Assembly: GCA_965368115.1 (NCBI GenBank)
Contig: CBDULQ010000034.1
Span: 1-21,169 of the forward strand
DNA length: 21,169 nucleotides
Source: CBDULQ01 sp965368115
GTDB lineage: Bacteria > Pseudomonadota > Gammaproteobacteria > SZUA-229
Reading direction: 5' to 3'
Numbering within the stretch: the stretch's first letter is position 1; each line of letters begins with the position of its first letter. A program made the translations under genes and the position numbers. Shown here piece by piece: positions 14,461 to 21,169 of this stretch. The notes under the pieces are model-generated. The model ran no database searches. It saw only the letters and a list, made by a program, of their open reading frames with translations, and was not told the DNA's origin.

Positions 14461-15126
14461 ATGTTCAGTTATGAGTATCCACATCCCGCAGTGACTGTGG
14501 ATATTGTCATATTTACCCTGAGCGCCGATCAGCTCAAGCTGCTGTTGATTCGGCGCGGCGGCGACCCGTTCCGCGGCCACTGGGCGCTGCCTGGCGGTTT
14601 CGTAAACATGGACGAGTCGCTGGAAAAAGCGGCCCGTCGGGAGCTTGAAGAGGAAACCGGGGTCGCAGGCGTATACCTGGAACAGCTCTACACCTTCGGC
14701 AAGCCGGACCGTGATCCGCGGGAGCGGGTGATAACCGTGGCCTATTACGCCCTGGTACCGGCAGAGATGCTGAATGTCCAGGCGGCCTCGGATGCGGAAG
14801 CGGTCGCCTGGTTCGGACTCGGCGAACTGCCGGAGCTGGCCTTTGACCACAAGGAAATCGTTTCCATGGCCCATGAGCGGCTGGTCGCCAAGCTGGATTA
14901 TTCCACCATCGCGTTCCAGTTCCTGAACGACAGCTTTACCCTGGGTGAGCTGCAGAATATTTATCAAACCATTCGCCGCGAGGAGGTCGACAAGCGGAAT
15001 TTCCGCAAATGGGCGCTAGCCCTCGACCAGATCGAAGAAACCGGCGAATTACGTCGCGACGGCGCCCACCGGCCGGCGAAGTTATATCGTATTAAATCGC
15101 CGGGCACGGTAGCGATCATAAAATGA
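14461..15126 (+). CDS. nrtR: NrtR-type Nudix/winged-helix regulator of NAD synthesis
   Basis: This 221-aa protein has an N-terminal Nudix domain (about 8-140) and a C-terminal winged helix (about 155-212; SFTLGELQNIYQTI and GAHRPAKLYRI). That is the NrtR layout, in which ADP-ribose or related NAD metabolites release the repressor from NAD genes. It lies 25 nt upstream of nadA, which supports the role. The Nudix box is intact (G46, E52, R60-E61, E64-E65, G67), so hydrolase activity may be kept, unlike in many NrtR proteins. I chose the ATG at 14461 with GGGAAG four bases before it; a TTG at 14440 would add seven residues that match nothing. It is probably autoregulated. Confidence 0.85.
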   Translation: MFSYEYPHPAVTVDIVIFTLSADQLKLLLIRRGGDPFRGHWALPGGFVNMDESLEKAARRELEEETGVAGVYLEQLYTFGKPDRDPRERVITVAYYALVPAEMLNVQAASDAEAVAWFGLGELPELAFDHKEIVSMAHERLVAKLDYSTIAFQFLNDSFTLGELQNIYQTIRREEVDKRNFRKWALALDQIEETGELRRDGAHRPAKLYRIKSPGTVAIIK

Positions 15127-15151
15127 GCGACACTTTTTCGAGAGGTGCGAT

Positions 15152-16195
15152 ATGAGCACTTTAGACAATATAGCCATCCGGGCTGAACACGAACTGCCGC
15201 TACCCGGCAGTGTGCCGACACCGGTTTATCAGCCCGACGAACTGAATGCATTGCGCGAGCGCATCAAGCGCTTGCTCAAGGAAAAGGATGCGGTGCTGGT
15301 TGCCCATTACTACACCGACGGGGAAATCCAGAGCCTGGCGGAAGAAACCGGCGGCAAGGTATCTGATTCACTGGAGATGGCGCGTTTCGGTCATACCCAT
15401 CCGGCTAAAGTGCTGATGGTGGCCGGCGTGCGCTTCATGGGCGAGACAGCGAAAATTCTCAATCCGGAAAAACGCGTCATCATGCCCACACTGGAAGCCG
15501 AGTGTTCGCTGGACCTCAGCGCACCGGTGAAAGAATTCAGCGAGTTCTGCGATGCCCACCCGGACCGGACCGTGGTGGTGTATGCCAATACAAGTGCGGC
15601 AGTAAAAGCCCGTGCCGACTGGGTGGTGACCTCTGGTAGTGCGGTGGCCATCGTCAGGCATCTGCATGAACAGGGCGAGAAAATTCTGTTTGCGCCGGAC
15701 AAGCATCTGGGGCAATACGTGCAGGAACAGACCGGCGCCGACATGTTGATCTGGAACGGTTCCTGTGTGGTGCACGAAGCCTTCAAGGCGGATGCGCTAG
15801 CCAACCTGAAACAGCATCATCCGGATGCGGCGATCCTGGTGCATCCGGAGTCGCCGGAATCAGTGGTGCAGATGGCCGATTATGTCGGCTCGACCACCGG
15901 CCTGATCAAGGCGGTGCATGACATGCCCAACCGGGAATTCATTGTCGCCACCGACAACGGGATTTTTCACAAGATGAAACAGGTGGCCGGCGACAAGAAA
16001 CTCATCGAAGCACCGGTAGCCGGTGTCGGTGCCACCTGTGAAAGCTGTGCGCACTGCCCGTGGATGGCGATGAACGATCTGCGCAACCTGGCGGATACGC
16101 TGGAAAATATGAGCAATGAAATTTTTGTCGATGAAGAGGTCCGTAAGAAAGCCTTTATATCGACACAGCGCCTGATTGAATTCAATCAGGCCTGA
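15152..16195 (+). CDS. nadA: Quinolinate synthase
   Basis: NadA condenses iminoaspartate with dihydroxyacetone phosphate to quinolinate in de novo NAD synthesis, using a [4Fe-4S] cluster. The 347-aa protein has the expected cysteines C118 (EAECSLD), C205 (WNGSCVVHE) and C296/C299/C302 (CESCAHC). HYYTDGEIQSLAEE (52-65) and GVRFMGETAKIL (92-103) are further signatures. Length matches the E. coli enzyme. AGAGG lies six bases before the ATG. It follows nrtR by 25 nt, so the two are probably one transcript under NrtR control. nadB and nadC are not in the window. Confidence 0.97.
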   Translation: MSTLDNIAIRAEHELPLPGSVPTPVYQPDELNALRERIKRLLKEKDAVLVAHYYTDGEIQSLAEETGGKVSDSLEMARFGHTHPAKVLMVAGVRFMGETAKILNPEKRVIMPTLEAECSLDLSAPVKEFSEFCDAHPDRTVVVYANTSAAVKARADWVVTSGSAVAIVRHLHEQGEKILFAPDKHLGQYVQEQTGADMLIWNGSCVVHEAFKADALANLKQHHPDAAILVHPESPESVVQMADYVGSTTGLIKAVHDMPNREFIVATDNGIFHKMKQVAGDKKLIEAPVAGVGATCESCAHCPWMAMNDLRNLADTLENMSNEIFVDEEVRKKAFISTQRLIEFNQA

Positions 16196-16237
16196 GCAGT
16201 TGTTCAGTCACAGAGATACAGGGCAGGGTAGCCAAAG

Positions 16238-16843
16238 TCAGGCTGCCAGCTCCTGTTTTAACTCGGTATTCAGTTGCCGGATCAATATCAGGTAAGTCCG
16301 GAAACTTCCGAAAGCCGCCTGGTAGATAATAAATGCATCTTCAGCATCTTTTTTCTTTAAATCGGCAATCTCGTTGAGCAGTTGCTTCAGTCGCTTGAAC
16401 AGGTTGTCGACACACATGGCCAGCCAGGCATCATTGTTGATCCACTTGTCGATAAACTGGTCCAGTCGTGTGAAAGTGCGCTTCAGCAGGGGATAACCGG
16501 TTTTGAACTGTTTCATGGTTTGCAGCTCGAGGTATTCTTCGTAGGCGGCTTCACCATGATTTCTGGGTTTGCTGATTTCGTTGAGATAGCAGGCGTTATA
16601 GGCAGCATGTCGGTCGTCGAAATGTTTTTCAAACTCAGCCTGGGATTCGAGTTCACACAGTGGCAGTAGATTGTCGGTGACGGCGTCATAGCCGATGCTG
16701 ATTTCCGCCACCATACGATTATAGCGCTGGCCAAACTCACTGGCCTTTAGTTCGCTGTTGATGACTCGAGTGACCGCCGACAATTCAGTCAGGGTTACAC
16801 TGATTGTTCCCAGTTCCCTGAGCAGGTCCAGTTCTATACCCAT
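16238..16843 (-). CDS. Unrecognised 201-aa soluble protein
   Basis: I do not recognise this family. The protein is mostly helical and charged, with no signal peptide or membrane helix. Leucine-rich heptad-like stretches are seen near the N-terminus (about 4-35) and in the C-terminal half (about 145-200), suggesting helical bundles or coiled coil. Tryptophans cluster in WINNDAWLAM. It starts 17 nt after the stop of the YegP-like gene and probably shares its transcript. Its stop lies 42 nt from the convergent nadA stop. The reading frame is clean and codon use resembles that of the neighbours, supporting a real gene. Confidence 0.65.
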   Translation of the reverse strand: MGIELDLLRELGTISVTLTELSAVTRVINSELKASEFGQRYNRMVAEISIGYDAVTDNLLPLCELESQAEFEKHFDDRHAAYNACYLNEISKPRNHGEAAYEEYLELQTMKQFKTGYPLLKRTFTRLDQFIDKWINNDAWLAMCVDNLFKRLKQLLNEIADLKKKDAEDAFIIYQAAFGSFRTYLILIRQLNTELKQELAA

Positions 16844-16859
16844 TTCTTAACCAGATATC

Positions 16860-17192
16860 TTATGTCAGATCGTTGATTTCAGCGACACAGGCGTTGTCCT
16901 TTACGGCGTGCAGTGCATTGTCGAAAATCATCTGATCATCGAACAACACGCTTTTAACCAGTATGTCACCGTCCTTGTCCTTGATGACGAAGAAAGTATC
17001 GCCATCCGGCACTTTGCCTGCGGCAATCTGCTCCGACATCAGCGAGCCGACCTTGACGTCCTTGATGGCCTGCTCGGCGTCCTGTTTGTCTTCATACTGA
17101 CCGCTCATCATCAGTAGATCGCCTGTTGCGTTCAGGAAATGAAAATAGTAGGCACCGTCATCGTTGCTCATTAGCTGAAAACTTGCCGGCAT
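16860..17192 (-). CDS. YegP-like DUF1508 protein
   Basis: This 110-aa protein has two DUF1508-like repeats: YYFHFLNATGDLLMMSGQYE (15-34) with the following Lys/Asp-rich helix, and a second, weaker one around FFVIKDKDGDILVKS (67-81) ending HAVKDNA. YegP-type proteins are small and soluble and of unclear role, sometimes linked to stress. A start at 17219 is possible, but the ATG at 17192 has a proper GGGAGA site six bases upstream, so I prefer it. It heads a two-gene unit with the 201-aa gene. The similarity is pattern-based and the second repeat is degenerate. Confidence 0.7.
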   Translation of the reverse strand: MPASFQLMSNDDGAYYFHFLNATGDLLMMSGQYEDKQDAEQAIKDVKVGSLMSEQIAAGKVPDGDTFFVIKDKDGDILVKSVLFDDQMIFDNALHAVKDNACVAEINDLT

Positions 17193-17536
17193 TACGGTTC
17201 TCCCATGCTTGATCGCCATTAACCCAACTGGTGCAATGGTTGTGCCAGTCTGTAAATAATTGATTTGTCGTTATAAGGCCTTCTGTATATCGCATGATTG
17301 TCGTGTCCTTAACAATGCAGTGCGTATGATGTCGGGATTGCGACTTTATTATTTTTGCAGCCGGCGAAGTAAGGATTGAATGCATCCGGGCGTTGAACAA
17401 TGCTGGTTTTTCACAATCCACAGGAACCTTTATAGAGGCGGCCCCAGGATTCATTAGCGAACACTGGTCACGTATTGGGGTACACTGGCAGCAATCCTGC
17501 ATTCGTCTCAAAGCAGGTCAAAGGTATAACTGAACA
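17193..17536. other. 344-nt divergent intergenic region
   Basis: This region separates the YegP-like gene (leftward) from the FAD oxidoreductase (rightward) and must hold both promoters. I saw no convincing -35/-10 pair on either strand, no strong palindrome and no U-tailed hairpin. Short open frames crossing it lack ribosome sites and recognisable products, so I call no gene here. Confidence 0.4.
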
Positions 17537-18616
17537 ATGCTGGATATAGCCATTATCGGTGGTGGGCTGGCGGGTTTATCCCTGGCGCAACGACTGTCAT
17601 CGGAACCGCGCACCATCACCGTATTTGAAGCAAGAGATCGTTGGGGCGGGCGCATTTTCTGTGCGCCGGGCGCGGACGGTTTCCGTTACGATTTAGGTCC
17701 GAGCTGGATCTGGCCGGAATTTCAGCCGCGTCTGGCGGCCATGATTGATGGCGAAGATATCGCCGTTTACCCGCAATGGTCCGACGGACATTCTCTGTAT
17801 CAGAGCGAACGTGAGTCCCCGCCTCAGGCATATCGGGATCAGGCTACTTATGCGGCGGCACGACGTATTCAAGGCGGCGCTTATGCCCTGATCGATACAC
17901 TGTTGCGTCAGTTGCCGCAGGACAGTCTCAAGCTCAATCATCAGTTGAATAAACTGATCGATTGCGATGAATATATTGAATTGCATTTCTCCAGCCCGGC
18001 CGGCGAATTCAGTGTGAACGCAAAACAGGTGGTCACTACTATCCCACCACGGTTGCTGGTTAATACTGTGGCGCTCGAGCCGGCACTGGATCAGCCGTTG
18101 CAGCAGGCCATGCGGGATACGCCAACCTGGATGGCCGGTCACGCCAAAGTGCTGTTGCGTTATCCGCGTGCGTTCTGGCGTGAAGCGGGCCTGTCCGGCA
18201 ATGTCATCGCACCATGCCAGGGTGCGATACTGTCGGAAGTGTTCGATGCTGGCTCGAATGATGCCGATCACGCAGCATTATCAGGTTTTTTCGCCATTCC
18301 AGCGTCACTGCGGAATCGATATCGTGATGATCTAAAAGCGCTGGTGCTTGAACAACTACTGAGTCTGTTCGGTAGCGAAGCTGCACAGCCGACGCACTTT
18401 CAGGTCATGGACTGGTGCAATGAACAGTTTACCGCAGCAATGGATGACGCAAACCTTCCTGCAAGCCATCCTCAGTATGGCCATCCCTGGTTGCAGCTGG
18501 ATCACTGGAACGACAAGCTTTATTTCTGCGGGACGGAAACGGCGAGGGATTTCGGTGGTTACCTGGAAGGAGCGCTGGAATCTGCCGAACGCGTCAGCCG
18601 GTTATTGTTGTTGTGA
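17537..18616 (+). CDS. FAD-dependent amine-oxidase-like oxidoreductase
   Basis: This 359-aa protein has a Rossmann FAD-binding start IAIIGGGLAGLSLAQRL (4-20), the acidic ribose-binding residue E31 followed by ARDRWGGRI (32-40), and DLGPSWIWPE (52-61). The amine-oxidase C-terminal FAD motif is YFCGTETARDFGGYLEGA (329-346). The family oxidises amines or acts as desaturase or phytoene-type enzyme. At 359 residues it is shorter than typical monoamine oxidases, suggesting a compact substrate domain. The substrate is unknown, and no neighbouring gene hints at it. The ribosome site is weak (AAAGG about ten bases upstream). It ends converging on the HTH gene of the next module. Confidence 0.85.
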   Translation: MLDIAIIGGGLAGLSLAQRLSSEPRTITVFEARDRWGGRIFCAPGADGFRYDLGPSWIWPEFQPRLAAMIDGEDIAVYPQWSDGHSLYQSERESPPQAYRDQATYAAARRIQGGAYALIDTLLRQLPQDSLKLNHQLNKLIDCDEYIELHFSSPAGEFSVNAKQVVTTIPPRLLVNTVALEPALDQPLQQAMRDTPTWMAGHAKVLLRYPRAFWREAGLSGNVIAPCQGAILSEVFDAGSNDADHAALSGFFAIPASLRNRYRDDLKALVLEQLLSLFGSEAAQPTHFQVMDWCNEQFTAAMDDANLPASHPQYGHPWLQLDHWNDKLYFCGTETARDFGGYLEGALESAERVSRLLLL

Positions 18617-18625
18617 TTGCAGTGA

Positions 18626-18645
18626 CAGGCATTTATCTATGCCTG
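18626..18645. terminator. Weak hairpin between convergent genes
   Basis: CAGGCAT (18626-18632) and ATGCCTG (18639-18645) form a 7-bp stem around a 6-nt loop, located between the convergent FAD and HTH genes and overlapping the HTH stop. No U-run follows on either strand, so intrinsic termination is doubtful. Confidence 0.25.
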
Positions 18646-19167
18646 GAGAATTGCACGAAACTTCGCTTCAGTGTTTTTGTTAATGTCTTTAGTCTGGATC
18701 ACGGTGTTTAGTGTTCTGTTAACCTCTGCAACTTCAGCAATCTCTGAAGGTAATTCATACCGAGCAGTGCTTTGTAAGAACGCTACGATTTTTGACATAT
18801 GCCACAATATTTGTTTTCCCTCGTGAACAGGTAAAGGGAATTGATCTGAATTGACAAGCATGACTTTGCGCATTGCCTGACGACTGATTTTAAGCAGGGT
18901 CGCTATATCTGACAGACCGACTAAGTCGGGTGTGGCTTCAATGAATTTTGCATCTGGAATGGCTCGATAGACTGCCGCCAGTGCGCTTAAAACAGCCTCT
19001 TCGGCATTTTCTGCTTCCCGACTAAAATCCAGTGCGATACGACCATTGATGCCTGTTCCAATTAAAGCGTCATCGCATCCAGCTTCAAATAGCGCATCTT
19101 CGTAGTCCGCAGGATTCCATTTAGAATTCGGCAGTTTAAACTTTAAGGTGAATTGATATTCTTTCAT
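18637..19167 (-). CDS. HTH (HicB-role) antitoxin-like DNA-binding protein
   Basis: This 176-aa protein has an N-terminal alpha/beta segment (KEYQFTLKFKLP, then GRIALDFSREAENAEEAVLSAL, about 2-66) and a central helix-turn-helix VGLSDIATLLKISRQAMRKV (83-102). A wing-like FPLPVHEGKQILWHMSKIVAFL (110-131) follows, then a helical tail. It is second in a two-gene unit with a HicA-like protein (17-nt gap), so a role as antitoxin and operon repressor is inferred. Longer upstream starts exist, but the ATG at 19167 has an AGGTGA ribosome site and the N-terminus expected for the family. The base composition seems more AT-rich than in neighbours, compatible with transfer. It could instead be a plain regulator. 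Confidence 0.7.
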   Translation of the reverse strand: MKEYQFTLKFKLPNSKWNPADYEDALFEAGCDDALIGTGINGRIALDFSREAENAEEAVLSALAAVYRAIPDAKFIEATPDLVGLSDIATLLKISRQAMRKVMLVNSDQFPLPVHEGKQILWHMSKIVAFLQSTARYELPSEIAEVAEVNRTLNTVIQTKDINKNTEAKFRAILQA

Positions 19168-19184
19168 TGCGGTCACCTGTTGAA

Positions 19185-19439
19185 TTACTCGTTCTCTTCT
19201 TGCGTATGGATGCAGCGGTCGACGACGCGGCGGATCTGTCTGGCATGGTTTCCAGGATTGCGAGGTGTGCTCCATATGCTACTGATGCAAAACTCACCAC
19301 ATCGACAATCCTGATCGTTATTTGGGCAGAATATCCGTGCGAAAGCATGTCCCATCGCATTTTCCACTCGCCAGCCATGTGTTTCAGCGTATTGAATCGC
19401 CGCCTCGATATCCTTCTCAGGATGTGTGTTGCGTGCCAT
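19185..19439 (-). CDS. HicA-like small protein with cysteine cluster (putative toxin)
   Basis: This 84-aa protein has the order of a HicA/dsRBD-fold RNase: a first helix IEAAIQYAETHGWRV (11-25), a strand with GHAFARIF (30-37) carrying the possible catalytic His31, and a C-terminal helix HARQIRRVVDRC (65-76). Between them sits a cluster C38-x6-C45-x-C47-x3-C51 that looks like a zinc site and is absent from classical HicA. HicA toxins cut mRNA. The toxin function here is inferred from this resemblance plus the downstream HTH gene, size and promoter-operator. No strong ribosome site precedes the ATG. It lies about 20 nt after the predicted transcription start. Confidence 0.7.
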   Translation of the reverse strand: MARNTHPEKDIEAAIQYAETHGWRVENAMGHAFARIFCPNNDQDCRCGEFCISSIWSTPRNPGNHARQIRRVVDRCIHTQEENE

Positions 19440-19464
19440 GAATTCAGAAAGTCCCGGTTCAGAA

Positions 19465-19493
19465 AATATAAGAGCAAATCAGCAGGTTGTCAA
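19465..19493 (-). promoter_or_regulatory. Promoter of the HicA-like/HTH operon
   Basis: Read on the - strand, a perfect TTGACA (19493-19488) is followed after exactly 17 nt by TATATT (19470-19465), five of six to consensus. The transcription start should be near 19458 and the first ATG is at 19439. The -35 lies within the 26-bp inverted repeat, as expected for a repressed promoter. Confidence 0.8.
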
Positions 19494-19506
19494 TCGACAA
19501 CCTGCT
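19481..19506. promoter_or_regulatory. 26-bp palindromic operator of the putative TA operon
   Basis: AGCAGGTTGTC (19481-19491) and GACAACCTGCT (19496-19506) are perfect 11-bp arms around the 4-nt centre AATC. It covers the -35 hexamer and lies upstream of the transcription start, so it would not be in the operon's own RNA. This favours a protein-binding operator, probably for the HTH protein, over a terminator. No T-run follows on the + strand. Confidence 0.75.
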
Positions 19507-19615
19507 GGGTATCTGTCTGATGCGCTATAAGTGATTGAATTTATAAGGCAGGATTAAATGTGGCAAGGCTTTTTGCCGACATGTTAATTCGTTATGAACC
19601 CGTTTTATTCGGGCA
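19507..19615. other. AT-rich gap between recN and the TA promoter
   Basis: This 109-nt AT-rich gap lies between the recN stop and the operator of the putative TA operon. Two short hairpins are possible on the recN side (CCCG/CGGG near 19598-19612 and GGCAA/TTGCC near 19563-19578), both with stems of 4-5 bp. Neither is a convincing terminator. No gene was found. Confidence 0.3.
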
Positions 19616-21169
19616 CTACTGCTGAGAACGGCTCAGCATTTCTTCAGCATGGGCTCGAGTCTGCTGGGTGATTTCCACACCGCCCAGCATGCGCGAGATT
19701 TCATCGATGCGTTGCGCCTCGTCCAGCGCATTGATTTGAGTAATCGTCTGCTGCTTGTCGGTGTGTTTCTTCACCTGCATGTGATGATGCGCCTGTGAAG
19801 CCACCTGGGGCAGGTGAGTGACACAGAATACCTGGCGGCTTTCGCCGAGTGTTCTTAAGTGACGGCCGACGATTTCGGCAATGCCGCCGCCGACGCCACT
19901 GTCCACTTCGTCGAAGATCAGCGTGGGGATACGGCCCTGTTGCGCCGTGATCATCTGGATGGCCAGGCTGATACGTGCCAGTTCGCCGCCGGATGCGGTT
20001 TTCGCCAGCGCCTTGCAGGGTTGACCGGGATTCGCACTGACGGTGAACTCGATGTCGTCGATGCCATGCGCACTGAAGGCCGCATCTTTGTCTGATCTGA
20101 CCAGAATTTCGAACTGTCCGCCCTGCATGCCCAGTGTCTGCATGGCTTCGGAAATCTTTTTGTTCAGGCTCTTCGCGGTCTTGCTGCGCGAAGCGGAGAG
20201 TTTTTCCGCCAGCGTGCGGTAATCCTGTTCCAGTTGTTTCGTCTGTTGTTCGAGCTGTTCCAGGTTTTCATCGGCGTGATCGAGATTGTCCAGCTCGCGA
20301 CTCAACTGTTCGTGCATGGCCGGTAACTGTTCCGGCTCCACACGATGTTTGCGTGACAGATCGTGAATGGTATCCATGCGCTGTTCCACTTCTTTATAAC
20401 GTTGTGGATCATTGTCCAGCGCATCGAGATAGTCGCGTAACAGGGATGCGGTTTCTTCCACCTGCACCATGGCGTCGTTGAGCATGTCGTTAGCCGGCGA
20501 CAGGGCGTGATCGGTTTCGCTGAGGTTTTCCAGCGCCGAGGCGTGGTGGGATAACTGGGCATAAATGCTTTGCTCGTCCGATTCGTACAAGCCGTCCAGT
20601 GCCTGCTGACAGGTTTCCATCAGGCGATCCGCATTGGCTAGCCGATGATGTTCTTCGTTAAGCCCCTTGTACTCGTCTTCACCCAGTGCCAGTTCGTCCA
20701 GTTCCTGTACCTGGTAACGCAACAAATCGATGCGATCGCTACGGTCACTGGCCGCATCGCGTAGTTGTTTGTATTCGCTGCTGGTGGTTTTCCATTGCTG
20801 ATAAATGGTTTTGAGTTTTTTCAGCGTATCTTTATGGCCGGCATAGTCGTCCAGCAACTGGCGTTGCATGGCCGGTTTCATCAGGGACTGGTGTTCGTGC
20901 TGGCCGTGGATGTCGACCAGTAACTCGCCCAGTTCGCGCATGTCCTGCAGGGGTACGGGGCTGCCGTTGATGAAAGCACGGGAACGGCCGTCGGAAGACA
21001 AACGACGGCGAATCAGGCAATCGCCTTCCGCATCCAGCTCCTTGTCCTTCAGCCAGTTCTGCACATGATCCAGCGCGCTGATGTCGAACTCGGCGCTGAT
21101 TTCCGCCTTGCTGGCACCGGCGCGGACACTGTCGCTGTCGGCACGGTCGCCTAGCAGCAGGCCGAGGGC
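19616..21169 (-). CDS. recN: DNA repair protein RecN (N-terminus beyond window)
   Basis: RecN is an SMC-like ATPase for recombinational repair of double-strand breaks. The visible 517 residues start at ALGLLLGDRAD, just after where the Walker A motif should be, so about 40 residues lie outside the window. GRSRAFINGSPV, VDIHGQHEHQ, a long coiled-coil region, the ABC signature TASGGELARISLAIQ and Walker B TLIFDEVDSGVGG are present, then VTHLPQVASQAHHH and MLGGVEIT at the end. The frame runs unbroken to the window edge; a GTG at 21064 is internal and not the start. RecN is typically SOS-induced, but its control region is not in view. Confidence 0.95.
   Translation of the reverse strand, partial: ALGLLLGDRADSDSVRAGASKAEISAEFDISALDHVQNWLKDKELDAEGDCLIRRRLSSDGRSRAFINGSPVPLQDMRELGELLVDIHGQHEHQSLMKPAMQRQLLDDYAGHKDTLKKLKTIYQQWKTTSSEYKQLRDAASDRSDRIDLLRYQVQELDELALGEDEYKGLNEEHHRLANADRLMETCQQALDGLYESDEQSIYAQLSHHASALENLSETDHALSPANDMLNDAMVQVEETASLLRDYLDALDNDPQRYKEVEQRMDTIHDLSRKHRVEPEQLPAMHEQLSRELDNLDHADENLEQLEQQTKQLEQDYRTLAEKLSASRSKTAKSLNKKISEAMQTLGMQGGQFEILVRSDKDAAFSAHGIDDIEFTVSANPGQPCKALAKTASGGELARISLAIQMITAQQGRIPTLIFDEVDSGVGGGIAEIVGRHLRTLGESRQVFCVTHLPQVASQAHHHMQVKKHTDKQQTITQINALDEAQRIDEISRMLGGVEITQQTRAHAEEMLSRSQQ

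Noticed and set aside
16209..16249. Possible terminator hairpin between nadA and the 201-aa gene (GGTAGCC/GGCTGCC).
   Set aside because: The stem has only seven pairs with a wobble and there is no U-tract on either strand.
16788..16801. A 14-nt exact match (GTCAGGGTTACACT) to the nrtR operator region at 14410-14423, inside the 201-aa gene.
   Set aside because: In a 21-kb window about one exact 14-mer repeat is expected by chance, and only one palindrome arm is shared, so it is not a second operator.
17158..17511. 117-aa - strand frame in the gap before the FAD gene.
   Set aside because: It overlaps the YegP-like gene start, lacks a ribosome site and has unusual composition; it is treated as chance.
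19136..19477. Alternative - strand frame over the HicA-like gene (113 aa).
   Set aside because: The 84-aa frame shows conserved-looking motifs and a sensible start, while this one has none and would begin upstream of the predicted transcription start.
19481..19506. The 26-bp inverted repeat as an intrinsic terminator of recN.
   Set aside because: No T-run follows on either strand, it lies more than 100 nt beyond the recN stop, and it coincides with a near-consensus -35, so an operator explains it better.

Overview
This 21.2 kb window looks like chromosome from a gammaproteobacterium, probably an environmental member near Chromatiales or Ectothiorhodospiraceae. The class call rests on the yceD-rpmF-plsX-fabH order and on the overall protein style. 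The order-level guess is weak. No rRNA, tRNA, CRISPR array or insertion sequence was seen.

Left part (about 120-3345, + strand): yceD, rpmF, plsX and fabH, the usual ribosome and fatty-acid/phospholipid start-up cluster. A strong hairpin lies between rpmF and plsX. The expected fabD-fabG-acpP do not follow fabH; a small VOC-fold protein overlaps its stop codon instead. Next come a membrane-GAF-GGDEF protein whose GGDEF motif is degenerate (3524-5137) and an MFS transporter that strongly resembles ArsJ but lacks the usual GAPDH partner (5180-6394).

Centre (6391-13935, - strand): seven tightly packed genes, read right to left: a polytopic membrane protein, RDD, SpoIIM-like, DUF4129-like, DUF4350-like, MoxR AAA+ ATPase and DUF58/vWA protein. 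Five of the six junctions overlap by 4-14 nt, so this is one translationally coupled operon. It probably encodes a membrane-anchored MoxR/vWA chaperone-type machine whose substrate is unknown.

Right part (14461-16195, + strand): an NrtR-type Nudix/winged-helix protein with an intact Nudix box sits 25 nt upstream of nadA (quinolinate synthase). A 25-bp imperfect palindrome just upstream is a good candidate operator, so this is probably a self-contained NAD-synthesis control unit. It is followed by a two-gene unit of a YegP-like (DUF1508) protein and an unrecognised 201-aa protein (- strand), then a lone FAD amine-oxidase-like protein (+ strand).

Right end: a compact module (18637-19506, - strand) of an 84-aa HicA-like protein carrying a cysteine cluster, followed by a 176-aa helix-turn-helix protein. 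Its promoter (TTGACA, 17 nt, TATATT) overlaps a perfect 11-bp-arm inverted repeat. This has the architecture of an autoregulated toxin-antitoxin operon and is the most interesting accessory element here. The window closes inside recN (- strand), which lacks only its N-terminal Walker A region because of the window edge.
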